Shown here piece after piece: positions 5,973 to 13,573 of a stretch of DNA of 64,000 nt; position 1 is the first letter of the stretch; each line of letters starts with the position of its first letter. Source of the stretch: a virus. The stretch lies in IMG/VR virus record IMGVR_UViG_3300040801_004562, positions 34,253 through 98,252 of that record; one strand, 5' to 3'. The notes below the pieces were generated by a model. That model did not search any database, had not been told where the DNA came from, and worked only from the letters and a program-made list of their open reading frames with translations. The position numbers and the translations under genes were made by a program.

Positions 5973-5990
5973 TTTGCAAACGTTTGCAAA
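5973..5990. repeat. 18-bp palindrome TTTGCAAACGTTTGCAAA
   Basis: Perfect site between a stop codon and an intrinsic terminator. It lies exactly 2284 bases from the site at 3689, which is itself 2284 bases from the one at 1405. Confidence 0.9.
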
Positions 5991-5996
5991 TTTTGG

Positions 5997-6030
5997 AGCG
6001 CACGAAATTTACGTTTCGTGCGCTTTTTTT
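5997..6030 (+). terminator. intrinsic terminator of early unit 4
   Basis: AGCGCACGAAA (5997-6007) pairs perfectly with TTTCGTGCGCT (6014-6024), 6-base loop, then seven T. Promoter copy 5 follows immediately. Confidence 0.95.
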
Positions 6031-6050
6031 GCTTTAGTCGACGAAACTTC

Positions 6051-6079
6051 TTGACGAAAAGAATAACATAGGGTAAATT
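6051..6079 (+). promoter_or_regulatory. sigma70-like promoter, cassette copy 5
   Basis: TTGACG (6051-6056), 17 bp, TAAATT (6074-6079); leader near-identical to copies 2 and 4 (one base change) before the AAGGAG of the next gene. Confidence 0.87.
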
Positions 6080-6120
6080 GAATCAAAACCTGAAACAAAC
6101 CTTTAACCAAGGAGCCGAAA

Positions 6121-6798
6121 ATGAGGAAAGAGCGAGTAGAAGACAATTTCCGGGGAATCGGGGATTGCAAGCTTGCCCGTGGCCATTACTCCTACGGTGT
6201 GATTCTGGAGAGCGAGCGTGAAGCGCAAGAGATCGCGGATCGCATCTGTGATGAATTCGGAGAGAAGCGGTGGAATGTCTTTTTCCATTCCTCCAATGCC
6301 CGGCGTTTGATGGGGACGGCGAACCGGAGCTACCGGAGAATTCGCCTCTACCCAGCCGGACGGAATGCCGGAGTCCTCCTGCACGAGTTGGCGCATGAAT
6401 ACGGTCGGCACCATGATTCGGAGTTTAAGGCGTATCAATCCCATATTTTGCGCGCCTTTGAAAAACTTTACCCCTATTCCTCCATCCAGTCCCTGCGGAC
6501 CCCACGGGCCGACTGGAGTGACGTGCCCATTGTCACCTTCACCTTTCCCGCACAGCCCGCGATCCCTGCTGCTCCTGCTCCTGCCGCGCCTGCTCCTGCC
6601 CCGTATGTCCCTGATGAGGGGGAGACGGATGACATTTTGGAGACGGTTGTTGACATGGCGATAGAGAGCGCAAGTGGCGGGATCGTGAGTGCTCTGTTCA
6701 TTCACCGCATGCTGAAGGAGTGGGGAGTCAGCAACGGTGCCAATTACAATCTGGTCCGTGAGCTGGTAGAGACTGCCGGTGTCCGGGTTGCTGTCTGA
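6121..6798 (+). CDS. HExxH putative zinc metallopeptidase
   Basis: A 225-residue protein. Residues 87-101 read LHELAHEYGRHHDSE: the HExxH zinc site (His88, Glu89, His92) followed by HHD at 97-99, the arrangement of SprT/WLM-type metallopeptidases. A Pro/Ala-rich linker (~residues 140-160) separates it from a C-terminal helical region. A protein-processing role is likely; the substrate is unknown. First gene of early unit 5, ribosome binding site AAGGAG. Confidence 0.75.
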   Translation: MRKERVEDNFRGIGDCKLARGHYSYGVILESEREAQEIADRICDEFGEKRWNVFFHSSNARRLMGTANRSYRRIRLYPAGRNAGVLLHELAHEYGRHHDSEFKAYQSHILRAFEKLYPYSSIQSLRTPRADWSDVPIVTFTFPAQPAIPAAPAPAAPAPAPYVPDEGETDDILETVVDMAIESASGGIVSALFIHRMLKEWGVSNGANYNLVRELVETAGVRVAV

Positions 6799-6824
6799 AA
6801 ACCCTTCAAAACAGGGGACGGAAA

Positions 6825-7010
6825 ATGGAAAAACAGTGGAAAAAAGACTGCATCAAAAAGGGCAAGTTTGACTATTACCCAATCAAAGAAAAAGAGTTTT
6901 TCGCCCGCTACCGGTCCTACCTCCGGGGAGCCACGGTGAGCGAGACAATGGGGCCAAACTGGAAACCAATCGTTTGGCTCGGTGGCCGCCCGCTGACCTG
7001 GGAAAAATAA
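6825..7010 (+). CDS. small basic protein, unknown function
   Basis: A 61-residue very Lys-rich protein (MEKQWKKDCIKKGKFDYY at the start), with aromatic residues throughout and a WKPIVWLGGRPLTWEK tail. The AGGGGACGG ribosome binding site is weak. No family recognised. Confidence 0.68.
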   Translation: MEKQWKKDCIKKGKFDYYPIKEKEFFARYRSYLRGATVSETMGPNWKPIVWLGGRPLTWEK

Positions 7011-7043
7011 ATCTTGCAAACCCTTCAATCAAGGAGTCGAAAA

Positions 7044-7340
7044 ATGGAGAAAAGAACTGAATCCAAACTTCACAGATTTGCGGCTGCAGTGCAGGCGATG
7101 AATGACAGCGAGCTTGATGAGGCCGTCCGCTGGTTTAACGCCCACATGAGAGAGCGCTCTTCTGCCCGTGCCCGGATTGCCAGCCGTAAGTTCGAACGGG
7201 GACAGCGGGTTATCTGGGATTACCGTGACCGGCTTTACCACGGAACCATTTTGAACCTGAACACCAAAACCGCGAGCGTTCGTGCTGAGGACGGAACCAA
7301 GTGGCGTATCGCCTACTCCAATCTGGCTGCCGCGATCTGA
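7044..7340 (+). CDS. small protein with KOW/SH3-like C-terminal domain
   Basis: A 98-residue protein. ATG 7044 follows AAGGAG; the earlier in-frame ATG at 7014 has no ribosome binding site. Residues 1-48 are helical; residues 49-98 (KFERGQRVIWDYRDRLYHG, then GTKWRIAYSNL) have the GxxV...GxI...V...dG..W.V pattern of a small SH3-like barrel. A nucleic-acid or protein contact role is inferred. Confidence 0.72.
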   Translation: MEKRTESKLHRFAAAVQAMNDSELDEAVRWFNAHMRERSSARARIASRKFERGQRVIWDYRDRLYHGTILNLNTKTASVRAEDGTKWRIAYSNLAAAI

Positions 7341-7353
7341 CAGGCGAATCTGC

Positions 7354-7382
7354 TTGACAAAAACCATTACCTTTGATAACTA
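7354..7382 (+). promoter_or_regulatory. probable promoter upstream of DNA ligase
   Basis: Perfect -35 TTGACA (7354-7359). At 17-bp spacing the -10 would be TAACTA (7377-7382), a weak match; the nearby TACAAT is at 21 bp. No cassette sequence is present, so this is a different promoter class from the early copies. Confidence 0.5.
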
Positions 7383-7400
7383 CAATCCAGGAGGCAACAA

Positions 7401-8381
7401 ATGCGCGATCTCAGAAACGAGTTTTCAATCGATGCTCCCAGATGTCGCGGCGGGTACCTTGAAACCTTACCCGAGGGGATTCTGGGAAATCCGGACTATG
7501 CCCTTGAAATCAAGGAGGACGGTACCCGGATCACCATGCAGATCGGAGCCGAGCGCTCCCTGCTGGTCGGACGGAACCGACAGGATTTCCTGAAGGGTGT
7601 CCAGAATGCCGGTCCCTTCCGGGACCTGTCCCATGAGAACCAAGTCCTTTCAGCCTTTGCGGTCCCTGAACTTGACGGCACCGTCCTGGATGGCGAGCTG
7701 ACTGAATCCTACAATCAAGATGGCTTTATGACCAAAAGTACCCGTCGGCGGAGAGACAACGGCGAGTATGTCGGATACACCGTTTGGGGCGTCCTGTTCT
7801 ACAAGTACCGCGATGTCCGGTCCCTGCCTGATGATGACCGATTTCGGCTTGCTTCCCAGATCGTCTATGGCCTCGTTGGAGACCACAAGTCCCCCATGAT
7901 TCGCATGGTCAAGCGATTTCCCTGCACCGAGCAAAACCTTGAAAAAATCTTCATGGCCGGGTTCGAGGGTGGGATAGCCAAGCATCGTAAGATGCCCATC
8001 CCCGCCAATCAGCGGACCAACTCCTGGTGGTGGAAACTGAAGGGCAACGACAAGCGGACTGTTGATGCTTTCGTGGTTGGCGCGAGCGAAGCCAGCTCCG
8101 GGGGATCCGGTCTGACCGGGATCAAACCCACGAAAAACGGCAAGGCTGCCACCTTCACCATTGCAATGGTTCGCGATGGGCAAGTTGTCGAGGTAGGGAA
8201 AATGACCAACCTGCCGAAAGATGCCCGCGCCAACGGACTTTCCGATTTCGGCAAGTATAAATTCCGGGTTGCTGAACTGGTCGTCAGCGGGTGGGATGGG
8301 GAGCGATTCCGGTGGCCACGCTTCAAGAAATGGCGTGAGGATAAATCCCCTTCTGACTGCATCTTTACGGAGCAAGTATGA
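7401..8381 (+). CDS. ATP-dependent DNA ligase
   Basis: A 326-residue nucleotidyltransferase. Motif I is KEDGTR (Lys38 the adenylated lysine, residues 38-43), motif III LDGEL (96-100), motif IV EGGIAK (189-194) and motif V WWKLK (about 210-214), followed by an OB-fold-like C-terminal region. It seals nicks in phage DNA using ATP. The length matches compact phage ligases. Ribosome binding site AGGAGG. The stop overlaps the next start (ATGA), so both are co-translated. Confidence 0.93.
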   Translation: MRDLRNEFSIDAPRCRGGYLETLPEGILGNPDYALEIKEDGTRITMQIGAERSLLVGRNRQDFLKGVQNAGPFRDLSHENQVLSAFAVPELDGTVLDGELTESYNQDGFMTKSTRRRRDNGEYVGYTVWGVLFYKYRDVRSLPDDDRFRLASQIVYGLVGDHKSPMIRMVKRFPCTEQNLEKIFMAGFEGGIAKHRKMPIPANQRTNSWWWKLKGNDKRTVDAFVVGASEASSGGSGLTGIKPTKNGKAATFTIAMVRDGQVVEVGKMTNLPKDARANGLSDFGKYKFRVAELVVSGWDGERFRWPRFKKWREDKSPSDCIFTEQV

Positions 8382-9115
8382 CGGGAAAAGACGAAAAATC
8401 ACCGCTGGACGGTGTAACCGTTGACGGTGTTTCCGTTGAAGAGTGGCTTGGGAAGAAACGGGTCTCTGAGAAAACCCTTGAAATAGAACGGGAGCGCCGA
8501 GCTGCGGAGAGAATGTCGCGGGGACGGCACCGCCCGTACATGCCCAAAACCAAAGAAGGCGGGCCTCGGGTTGCCCGGAGGGTTGTCCACCTAACCGACA
8601 GACAGATCAGAAAGGAGTATGGCATCATGCAAAAACCGTTTGAAACGAAGGCGGAAAATACGTTGTGGTTGATCTTTGAGCAGGGGCCGGTCACGAGCCG
8701 GGATATCATGGCAGCGCTGCCTTCCCCGACCCAACTGAACTCTTTGACCGCGCTGCTCGCGTCGCTGTGGAAGACTTTGGGGGATTCCGGTGCCAGGATC
8801 ATTGACCGTGAGCGCAGGAATGGGGTGTATTTCTACAGCAAGAAGCCCGGTGTTGACGTGTCCGTAGAATCTGCTGCTGAGAAATACCGAGCGGCCTTGC
8901 GTAGGGAGCGCATTGAACTGAAAGCCTCCCAGGAAATTGACGCGTTGCCTTCTCAGGATCGTCCGGAACCCGATCAGATTGAAGAGCCGCGCCCTGAGCC
9001 CCCCACCGGAAAACCCGTTGCTGATCTGCTGTCCACCGCCTGCCGAAACTACGGTTTGAACGTTACCTTTGGCGGCCGGGTCGAGATCGTCTTCCGTTTT
9101 AAGATTGGAGATTGA
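8378..9115 (+). CDS. unknown protein with winged-helix-like centre
   Basis: A 245-residue protein coupled to the ligase by ATGA. Residues 1-75 are charged. Residues 85-150 (ENTLWLIFEQGPVTSRDIMAALP..., then RRNGVYFYSKKP) follow the helix-turn-helix plus beta-wing pattern of winged-helix domains. The C-terminal ~80 residues have a Pro/Glu linker and a short final domain. DNA binding is inferred only. Confidence 0.65.
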   Translation: MTGKDEKSPLDGVTVDGVSVEEWLGKKRVSEKTLEIERERRAAERMSRGRHRPYMPKTKEGGPRVARRVVHLTDRQIRKEYGIMQKPFETKAENTLWLIFEQGPVTSRDIMAALPSPTQLNSLTALLASLWKTLGDSGARIIDRERRNGVYFYSKKPGVDVSVESAAEKYRAALRRERIELKASQEIDALPSQDRPEPDQIEEPRPEPPTGKPVADLLSTACRNYGLNVTFGGRVEIVFRFKIGD

Positions 9116-9116
9116 T

Positions 9117-9374
9117 ATGCTCTTGAAAACCTCGTTTTTCCTGCTGCTTGCTGCTGGGGTTGCGGTTGCCGGGGACATTCGGCCTGATCCCCTCTTGAAA
9201 GATCGACAGTACCAAGTGCGGGATGACCAGGGAAGGACTGTCCAGACGATTCGGAAAGACCCTGTGGTCGATGGGCAGTTCCGAGTTTATGATAAAGACG
9301 GTCGGCTGACCGGGACCATACGGCGGGACGTGCTCTTCCCGGAAAGGATGGTGCAGCGAAATGATCCCAAGTGA
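9117..9374 (+). CDS. small exported protein
   Basis: An 85-residue protein. ATG 9117, ribosome binding site GGAG. Residues 1-19 form a clear signal peptide (MLLKTSFFLLLAAGVAVAG) with a probable AxA cleavage site. The mature part is charged with a repeated pattern (YQVRDDQGRTVQTIRKD and FRVYDKDGRLTGTIRRD), two tandem copies of a short beta-hairpin unit, as in RHS/YD-like or periplasmic adaptor repeats. Likely periplasmic; possibly envelope-directed. Confidence 0.72.
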   Translation: MLLKTSFFLLLAAGVAVAGDIRPDPLLKDRQYQVRDDQGRTVQTIRKDPVVDGQFRVYDKDGRLTGTIRRDVLFPERMVQRNDPK

Positions 9375-9417
9375 GACTACAATGATAACCTCCATAGTTG
9401 GGGATGAGGAGACGGTT

Positions 9418-9858
9418 ATGACCGGGACCGAGACCTACCGGATCTTTGGATCCAAGCTCACCCGTGATCAACTGCGCTGCATTTACGAGGGGTGCGCCGG
9501 TCTGAATCTGTACTGGGACTGCCTCCGAAAAGCGTTTATCGTCAAACAGTATCTTGGATTTGGGGTGGTTGTCGCCGGGCGCTGCATGATTCTTAGCGCT
9601 GACGGCTCGTCCTCGTATGGACATTACTGGAACCCACCCTATGAATTCCACGCATGGTGGCAGCCATGGTTCAAACGAGGAATTTCCACGGACATCATTG
9701 ACGTCGCCCTCCCCGGACTGATCCTGAAGGGGAGCAGCAGCCAGGATAAAATTGGCTTCATGCTGACCGGGCGGTCTCCCGTTGTCCTGGCCGGGCCCCA
9801 TGCGGATTGGATGGCCTATGACGGCGCGATCGAGGTTGCGGACGTGGACATCATCTGA
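9418..9858 (+). CDS. unknown protein
   Basis: A 146-residue protein. ATG 9418 is chosen for the GAGGAG 6 bases upstream; in-frame ATGs at 9361 and 9382 lack one. It is aromatic-rich (YGHYWNPPYEFHAWWQPWF) with a conserved-looking IDVALPGLI segment. I do not recognise the family. Confidence 0.65.
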   Translation: MTGTETYRIFGSKLTRDQLRCIYEGCAGLNLYWDCLRKAFIVKQYLGFGVVVAGRCMILSADGSSSYGHYWNPPYEFHAWWQPWFKRGISTDIIDVALPGLILKGSSSQDKIGFMLTGRSPVVLAGPHADWMAYDGAIEVADVDII

Positions 9859-9870
9859 AAGAGGACAGCC

Positions 9871-10044
9871 ATGGACGAGAGAATTGAAAAAGCGAAACGC
9901 ATTCTGAACCAGGGGCTGCGGTCCCAGTTGCTGCGTGGGGATAGGACCCTTCAGCAGTGCTGGCTGATCAGCCTGAACTGCATTGAACGGGCGCTTGAAG
10001 AGCTGAACCAGATTGAAGAGGAGGTGGCGGATGCTGGTGATTGA
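9871..10044 (+). CDS. 57-residue helical protein
   Basis: ATG 9871 after AAAGAGGA, ending at TGA 10042-10044. It is all-helical and amphipathic, rich in Glu and Arg, with two Cys. It overlaps the next gene by 14 bases. Function unknown. Confidence 0.58.
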   Translation: MDERIEKAKRILNQGLRSQLLRGDRTLQQCWLISLNCIERALEELNQIEEEVADAGD

Positions 10045-10456
10045 TAACAAGACGGCGGCGGAGATTGAACGACTGTCGGACAAGATGAGCCACATTCTGG
10101 AGCGTGTGGTCTCTCTCGGCCAACTCGACCCGATGGCGAGCGATGGATCTGCCGAGACGGCCATGATGACCTTCGCGGCAGAAATGTACGAGCTTGGAGG
10201 ACAGTCGGATGTACGTCGCGCCTATGAGCTGTTTAAGAACATCGCGAATATGAGAACCGACATCCACATGCTGCGGATTTATCCTGAACTGGTGAAGCTG
10301 CGTAGAATGCTGGACATGTCGGTGCGGAATGAGTTTGGCCCGTATGACGACCCACCTTCTGATGAATGGGTGGGGAAGCGGATCGATGAGTATGAATCCG
10401 CTGTGAAGGAAATCCTAAGAGAGGAAGACATGCTGAAAGGAGAATCGAATGGCTGA
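10031..10456 (+). CDS. unknown helical protein
   Basis: A 141-residue protein. ATG 10031 has AGGAGG 7 bases upstream, inside the end of the previous gene; an in-frame TTG at 10013 is rejected. Largely helical and acidic (DNKTAAEIERLSDKMSHILE at the start). Unrecognised. It overlaps the next gene by 8 bases. Confidence 0.7.
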   Translation: MLVIDNKTAAEIERLSDKMSHILERVVSLGQLDPMASDGSAETAMMTFAAEMYELGGQSDVRRAYELFKNIANMRTDIHMLRIYPELVKLRRMLDMSVRNEFGPYDDPPSDEWVGKRIDEYESAVKEILREEDMLKGESNG

Positions 10457-10955
10457 AGAACGGTATTCACACGCTGGAAAACTGACGGAGATGCAGCGGA
10501 AGATCCAGAAGGAGAAGGAGGATTTGCTCAAAGGAACGCTGATTGAGGAGACGGTCAACTCGGCTGAATCTGAACCCACTGCAAAGATCGATTCAGAGGA
10601 GACAGTGGTCGGAGAAATGACGAACTGGGAGGTCAGGCTTTACACTGCTTCCACCAGATATCGCAAAATTTCTGACATGATCCAGGTCAAGGTTCGGTGG
10701 GATCCTATCACGGCGGAGGAGAAGGACAAGCTTATGTCGGATGTTTCCATAGCGAACGAAACCGGCAGGACGCTTATGAAGCTCTTGTGGGCAGAGATCA
10801 GACACCGGCTCGACATTGGGGATGTCAATCTCGGGGTCCGTTCCGGGCGTAAGATTGTAACGTTTGAGCGAGATTCCGACGCCACGGAAATTACCGGCAA
10901 CATGAAGGATAAGATGCTCCAGGCGTTATACGAGGCACTCAGACCGAAATCCTGA
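10449..10955 (+). CDS. unknown acidic helical protein
   Basis: A 168-residue protein. N-terminal 60 residues are strongly charged and probably disordered; residues 65-168 are helical with a basic patch (VRSGRKIVTFERD). No motif identified. Part of the tightly packed 9.1-12.1 kb run of unknown genes. Confidence 0.68.
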   Translation: MAEERYSHAGKLTEMQRKIQKEKEDLLKGTLIEETVNSAESEPTAKIDSEETVVGEMTNWEVRLYTASTRYRKISDMIQVKVRWDPITAEEKDKLMSDVSIANETGRTLMKLLWAEIRHRLDIGDVNLGVRSGRKIVTFERDSDATEITGNMKDKMLQALYEALRPKS

Positions 10956-10978
10956 TCATCCTATTGCGGAGGCGGAGA

Positions 10979-11467
10979 ATGAAGTTTTCAGTGGAGATCA
11001 ATGTGGACAAAATGAGTTCCGGGATGACTGCTGGAGTGGTTGACCGGCTGCGGTGGCTGGCGGACAGGATTGAATCCACCCTCGATCTGTCTGGGCTGGT
11101 CATTGATCCTGAGCGTGGTGATGAGATTGGAGTGTACGGTGTTGACCGGGCCTGGGCCTGGGGAGGGGACGGGGCCATTGCCATCGAACAGGAGATGCTG
11201 CCTGGGATATTCCGGGGGAGTCTCGGGGTTTCTATCGCCGGGAAGCAGGCGTGGATCTGCATCGACGGTGCCGCAGCCATTCGGTTTTCTTCCCGGCTGC
11301 TCGTCAGCCAAATGATGAAACCAAGACCCCTTAGGACGAACCAACTGCAGGAGCTTTGCTGTGAACTGCTGTCCCTGGTTGACGATGCCGGGCTGAGAGC
11401 CAAAGCTATGGCGGTTCTCGGCCCGACTGCTATGGAGAAGATCAATGCTGCGGTGCCCGAGAAGTGA
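10979..11467 (+). CDS. unknown protein
   Basis: A 162-residue protein. ATG 10979 with GGAGGCGGAG upstream. Alternating beta and helical segments; CC pair at ~129-130 in LQELCCELL. No family recognised. Its end overlaps the next gene by 23 bases. Confidence 0.68.
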   Translation: MKFSVEINVDKMSSGMTAGVVDRLRWLADRIESTLDLSGLVIDPERGDEIGVYGVDRAWAWGGDGAIAIEQEMLPGIFRGSLGVSIAGKQAWICIDGAAAIRFSSRLLVSQMMKPRPLRTNQLQELCCELLSLVDDAGLRAKAMAVLGPTAMEKINAAVPEK

Positions 11468-11684
11468 GTTTCTGCTGCTCGCGCAAGGAATCCTGTTGGA
11501 GCGTGGCCCTGACCGGAAGGTGTATGTTGGCGATACGCCGGAGGCCAGGGCTGCACTTGAAGCCCACGACCGTGGAGAGACCGTCGCACTGACGGCCGGT
11601 CGATATGGGCGGGTGGTCTCCTATGTCTGCAACGGTGTTGAAACCTACGAGAACCAGAAAGGCGGTGACGATTGGGAGACTTGA
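11445..11684 (+). CDS. small protein, unknown function
   Basis: A 79-residue protein starting 23 bases before the previous stop with GGAGAAG upstream. Residues 20-79 form a beta-rich pattern (KVYVGDTPEARAALEAHDRG...). The overlap and acceptable ribosome binding site support it; the function is unknown. Confidence 0.6.
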   Translation: MLRCPRSEFLLLAQGILLERGPDRKVYVGDTPEARAALEAHDRGETVALTAGRYGRVVSYVCNGVETYENQKGGDDWET

Positions 11685-12136
11685 GGCTGCATCCAAAACT
11701 CGGCGTAAATCCGAAACTGACTTATTGCCCCCGGTGTGGTGGTGAGTCGCGTGAACTGCTTCTGATCGGAATCCACACTGGAATGTACGAGTGCCGGACA
11801 TGCGGAAAGAAATGTCTCGGGTACCCGATGGGAGGACTTTGCCAGGATCCCTCCTGCCGGGCGCATGTCGTGAAGGTTGGGGAGATCGGGGAGAATGACC
11901 GGCTGCCTGCCTCTGAACCTTGTGATGCGTGCAAGGCGGAGATTGCTGAGCACAAGCGGCTGGTTGCGGAAGGAGGGGTTTACTGGCGCTGTCTGAAATG
12001 CGGTAGCGAGGGCGTCATCAAGGACAGTGAGTTTGCTCAGAATATCCGCAAGATGTCGAATCATCCGGCCCCGGAACCTGTCGGGATCGAGTTTAATGGG
12101 CCGCCTCAGTGCCCGACGTGCGTGAAAAACGCTTGA
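11672..12136 (+). CDS. multi zinc-ribbon protein
   Basis: A 154-residue protein with five Cys pairs: CPRCGG, CRTCGKKC, CDACK, CLKCGS and CPTC, giving two or more zinc ribbons. A TTG start at 11672, preceded by GGCGGTGA, overlaps the previous gene by 13 bases. Zinc-ribbon proteins of this size occur in many phages near replication genes. A nucleic-acid or protein adaptor role is inferred. Its TGA stop is embedded in the -35 box of the next promoter. Confidence 0.75.
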   Translation: MGDLRLHPKLGVNPKLTYCPRCGGESRELLLIGIHTGMYECRTCGKKCLGYPMGGLCQDPSCRAHVVKVGEIGENDRLPASEPCDACKAEIAEHKRLVAEGGVYWRCLKCGSEGVIKDSEFAQNIRKMSNHPAPEPVGIEFNGPPQCPTCVKNA

Positions 12137-12161
12137 CAAAAAATCTTATCTTTGCTAATTA
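12133..12161 (+). promoter_or_regulatory. sigma70-like promoter for the PolX-like gene
   Basis: TTGACA (12133-12138), 17 bp, TAATTA (12156-12161). The stop codon of the upstream gene lies inside the -35 hexamer. Confidence 0.78.
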
Positions 12162-12181
12162 AAAGATAGGAGGATTTTGTT

Positions 12182-12709
12182 ATGCCGAGCTTTAAAGTGA
12201 AAATGCCGAGAAATGAGGCCCTTCCGATTGCCCGTGACCTGCTCGCGGCCCTTGACAGTAAAGGATTTACCCCCCATCTGTGCGGTTCCCTTCGGAGGAA
12301 CTGCCCAGTCATCGGGGATATCGACATCGCGTGTGCCGGTCCCATCTCGGCTGCTGTCTCTTCAATCGTGGAGGGGGTTGACCGGGAGGTTACGGTTTTG
12401 ACCAATATGGATCGGGCACAGAAGGCGGCCACCCTTATTATTGACGGTACCCAGCTCAATCTCTACGTGGCTGAGTATGGGGCGTTCGGCGCCATGATCC
12501 TTTTCCTGACCGGAAACCAGATTTTTAACGTTGTGATCAGAAAACTCGCCAAGAACCAGGGGTACAAATTGAACCAATACGGCCTTTGGCATGGTGTGGA
12601 GCTTTTGGCTGCAAAGACGGAGCGACAGATATTTGATGCACTCGGGATTAAATATCTGGAGCCGGAAGAGCGAACCCTCAATTACGGTGCCCGCCTCGCT
12701 GTGCTATGA
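12182..12709 (+). CDS. minimal PolX-like nucleotidyltransferase
   Basis: A 175-residue family X polymerase core (palm and thumb only). GSLRRN (35-40) and GDIDIA (45-50) give the Gly-Ser motif and first two metal-binding Asp (46, 48). The FGAMILFLTGNQ and NQGYKLNQYGLW segments match the PolX thumb. However, the third catalytic carboxylate, normally in the VDLR-type strand, is replaced: QLNLYV has Asn93. The 8-kDa lyase and PHP domains are absent. It may act in gap repair with the ligase, or bind DNA without catalysis. Ribosome binding site AGGAGG. Confidence 0.8.
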   Translation: MPSFKVKMPRNEALPIARDLLAALDSKGFTPHLCGSLRRNCPVIGDIDIACAGPISAAVSSIVEGVDREVTVLTNMDRAQKAATLIIDGTQLNLYVAEYGAFGAMILFLTGNQIFNVVIRKLAKNQGYKLNQYGLWHGVELLAAKTERQIFDALGIKYLEPEERTLNYGARLAVL

Positions 12710-12741
12710 AACCAATCAGAATTATAAGGCTTGGAGGAGAG

Positions 12742-13221
12742 ATGAAAAAACAGATTCGAAAGATGAGACTTGGGGAGGAATCGGTCCCCTTGAGAGTACG
12801 GGACTTGTCCACCCTACTGAACCCCCACGCAGACCAGGAGGCGATGGTGAAGAGCCTGAAGGATTCCGAGGTCTCTCTCCTGATCGATGCAGGGGCTGAG
12901 GCCGACGCCATCAGGAAAGAAAAAGATGCCATCGCCAAGGCGGCCAAAGCTCTTTTGAGGGAGCACGCCCGGCTTCATTCCTGGAAGACGCGTGCCGGGA
13001 ACACCGCCACCTGTTCAATCAAACCGTCCACCTCCACGAAAATCGATCCTGTCGCCCTGCTGACCGAAATGAAGCGACAGAATAAGCAGACGCTTTTCGG
13101 AACTGTCTTCTCCGTGCTTGTCGGGAAGGCGAAAGAATACCTCGGACGCGATCTTGTCGATCAGGTTGCTGAAGAGGTGACTGAAGAATACGGATCCGTA
13201 TCTCTCAAGCAGTTGAAGTGA
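12742..13221 (+). CDS. unknown coiled-coil protein
   Basis: A 159-residue protein. ATG 12742 with GGAGGA upstream; an alternative ATG at 12706 would give an ATGA overlap but lacks a ribosome binding site. Residues 35-85 are a helical coiled-coil-like stretch (AEADAIRKEKDAIAKAAKAL), followed by WKTRAGNTATCSIKPS, a beta segment. The layout resembles phage proteins that protect or bind DNA ends, but I claim no family. Followed by a terminator. Confidence 0.65.
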   Translation: MKKQIRKMRLGEESVPLRVRDLSTLLNPHADQEAMVKSLKDSEVSLLIDAGAEADAIRKEKDAIAKAAKALLREHARLHSWKTRAGNTATCSIKPSTSTKIDPVALLTEMKRQNKQTLFGTVFSVLVGKAKEYLGRDLVDQVAEEVTEEYGSVSLKQLK

Positions 13222-13235
13222 CCCATTCCCCCAAA

Positions 13236-13267
13236 AGGGCCACGGTTTAAAGTGGCCCTCTCTCCCT
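13236..13267 (+). terminator. probable intrinsic terminator
   Basis: AGGGCCAC (13236-13243) pairs with GTGGCCCT (13252-13259) over an 8-base loop; a pyrimidine-rich tail (CTCTCCCTCTTTT) follows. It ends the DNA-metabolism block before the structural genes. Confidence 0.78.
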
Positions 13268-13369
13268 CTTTTGCGTTAAGAAGTCTTAAGTTCCGCCCTT
13301 CTGCTGCCGATCTCTCTGCTTATATGGGGTTGCCCGGTGGTGGGAACAGATTGGTCTCTTAAGACTCAT

Positions 13370-13387
13370 TTTGCAAACGTTTGCAAA
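13370..13387. repeat. 18-bp palindrome TTTGCAAACGTTTGCAAA
   Basis: Perfect site between the DNA-metabolism block and the head genes, the position expected for an operator controlling late genes. Confidence 0.9.
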
Positions 13388-13573
13388 GATAGACCCCCGA
13401 AAATTCTCGCCCCGGGTTCCCCGAAGAAGGTAGAGCTTTCCTTTTATCCGTATCCAGGGTCCCCACCTCAAGACTTTGAATTGACTCCGGAATCCAACAA
13501 ATAGCTTGACAACTACTCCCAGGTCGTAGGAGTATCTGACCACCTGAAATCTCAACGTTTTGGAGGAGGGTGC

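Larger units (their letters stand above)
13222..13573 (+). other. non-coding junction before the structural genes
   Basis: About 350 bases: terminator (13236-13267), a TTAAG/CTTAAG-rich stretch with AGTCTTAA (13282-13289) complementary to TTAAGACT (13359-13366), a palindrome site (13370-13387) and a TTGACA hexamer (13506-13511) with no good -10 at normal spacing. The structural operon promoter should be here but cannot be fixed by eye. Confidence 0.65.

Noticed and set aside
13506-13538. Promoter for the structural operon (TTGACA at 13506)
   Set aside because: The best -10 (TATCTG) is at 21-bp spacing; 17-bp spacing gives GGAGTA-like sequence. Kept only as a note.
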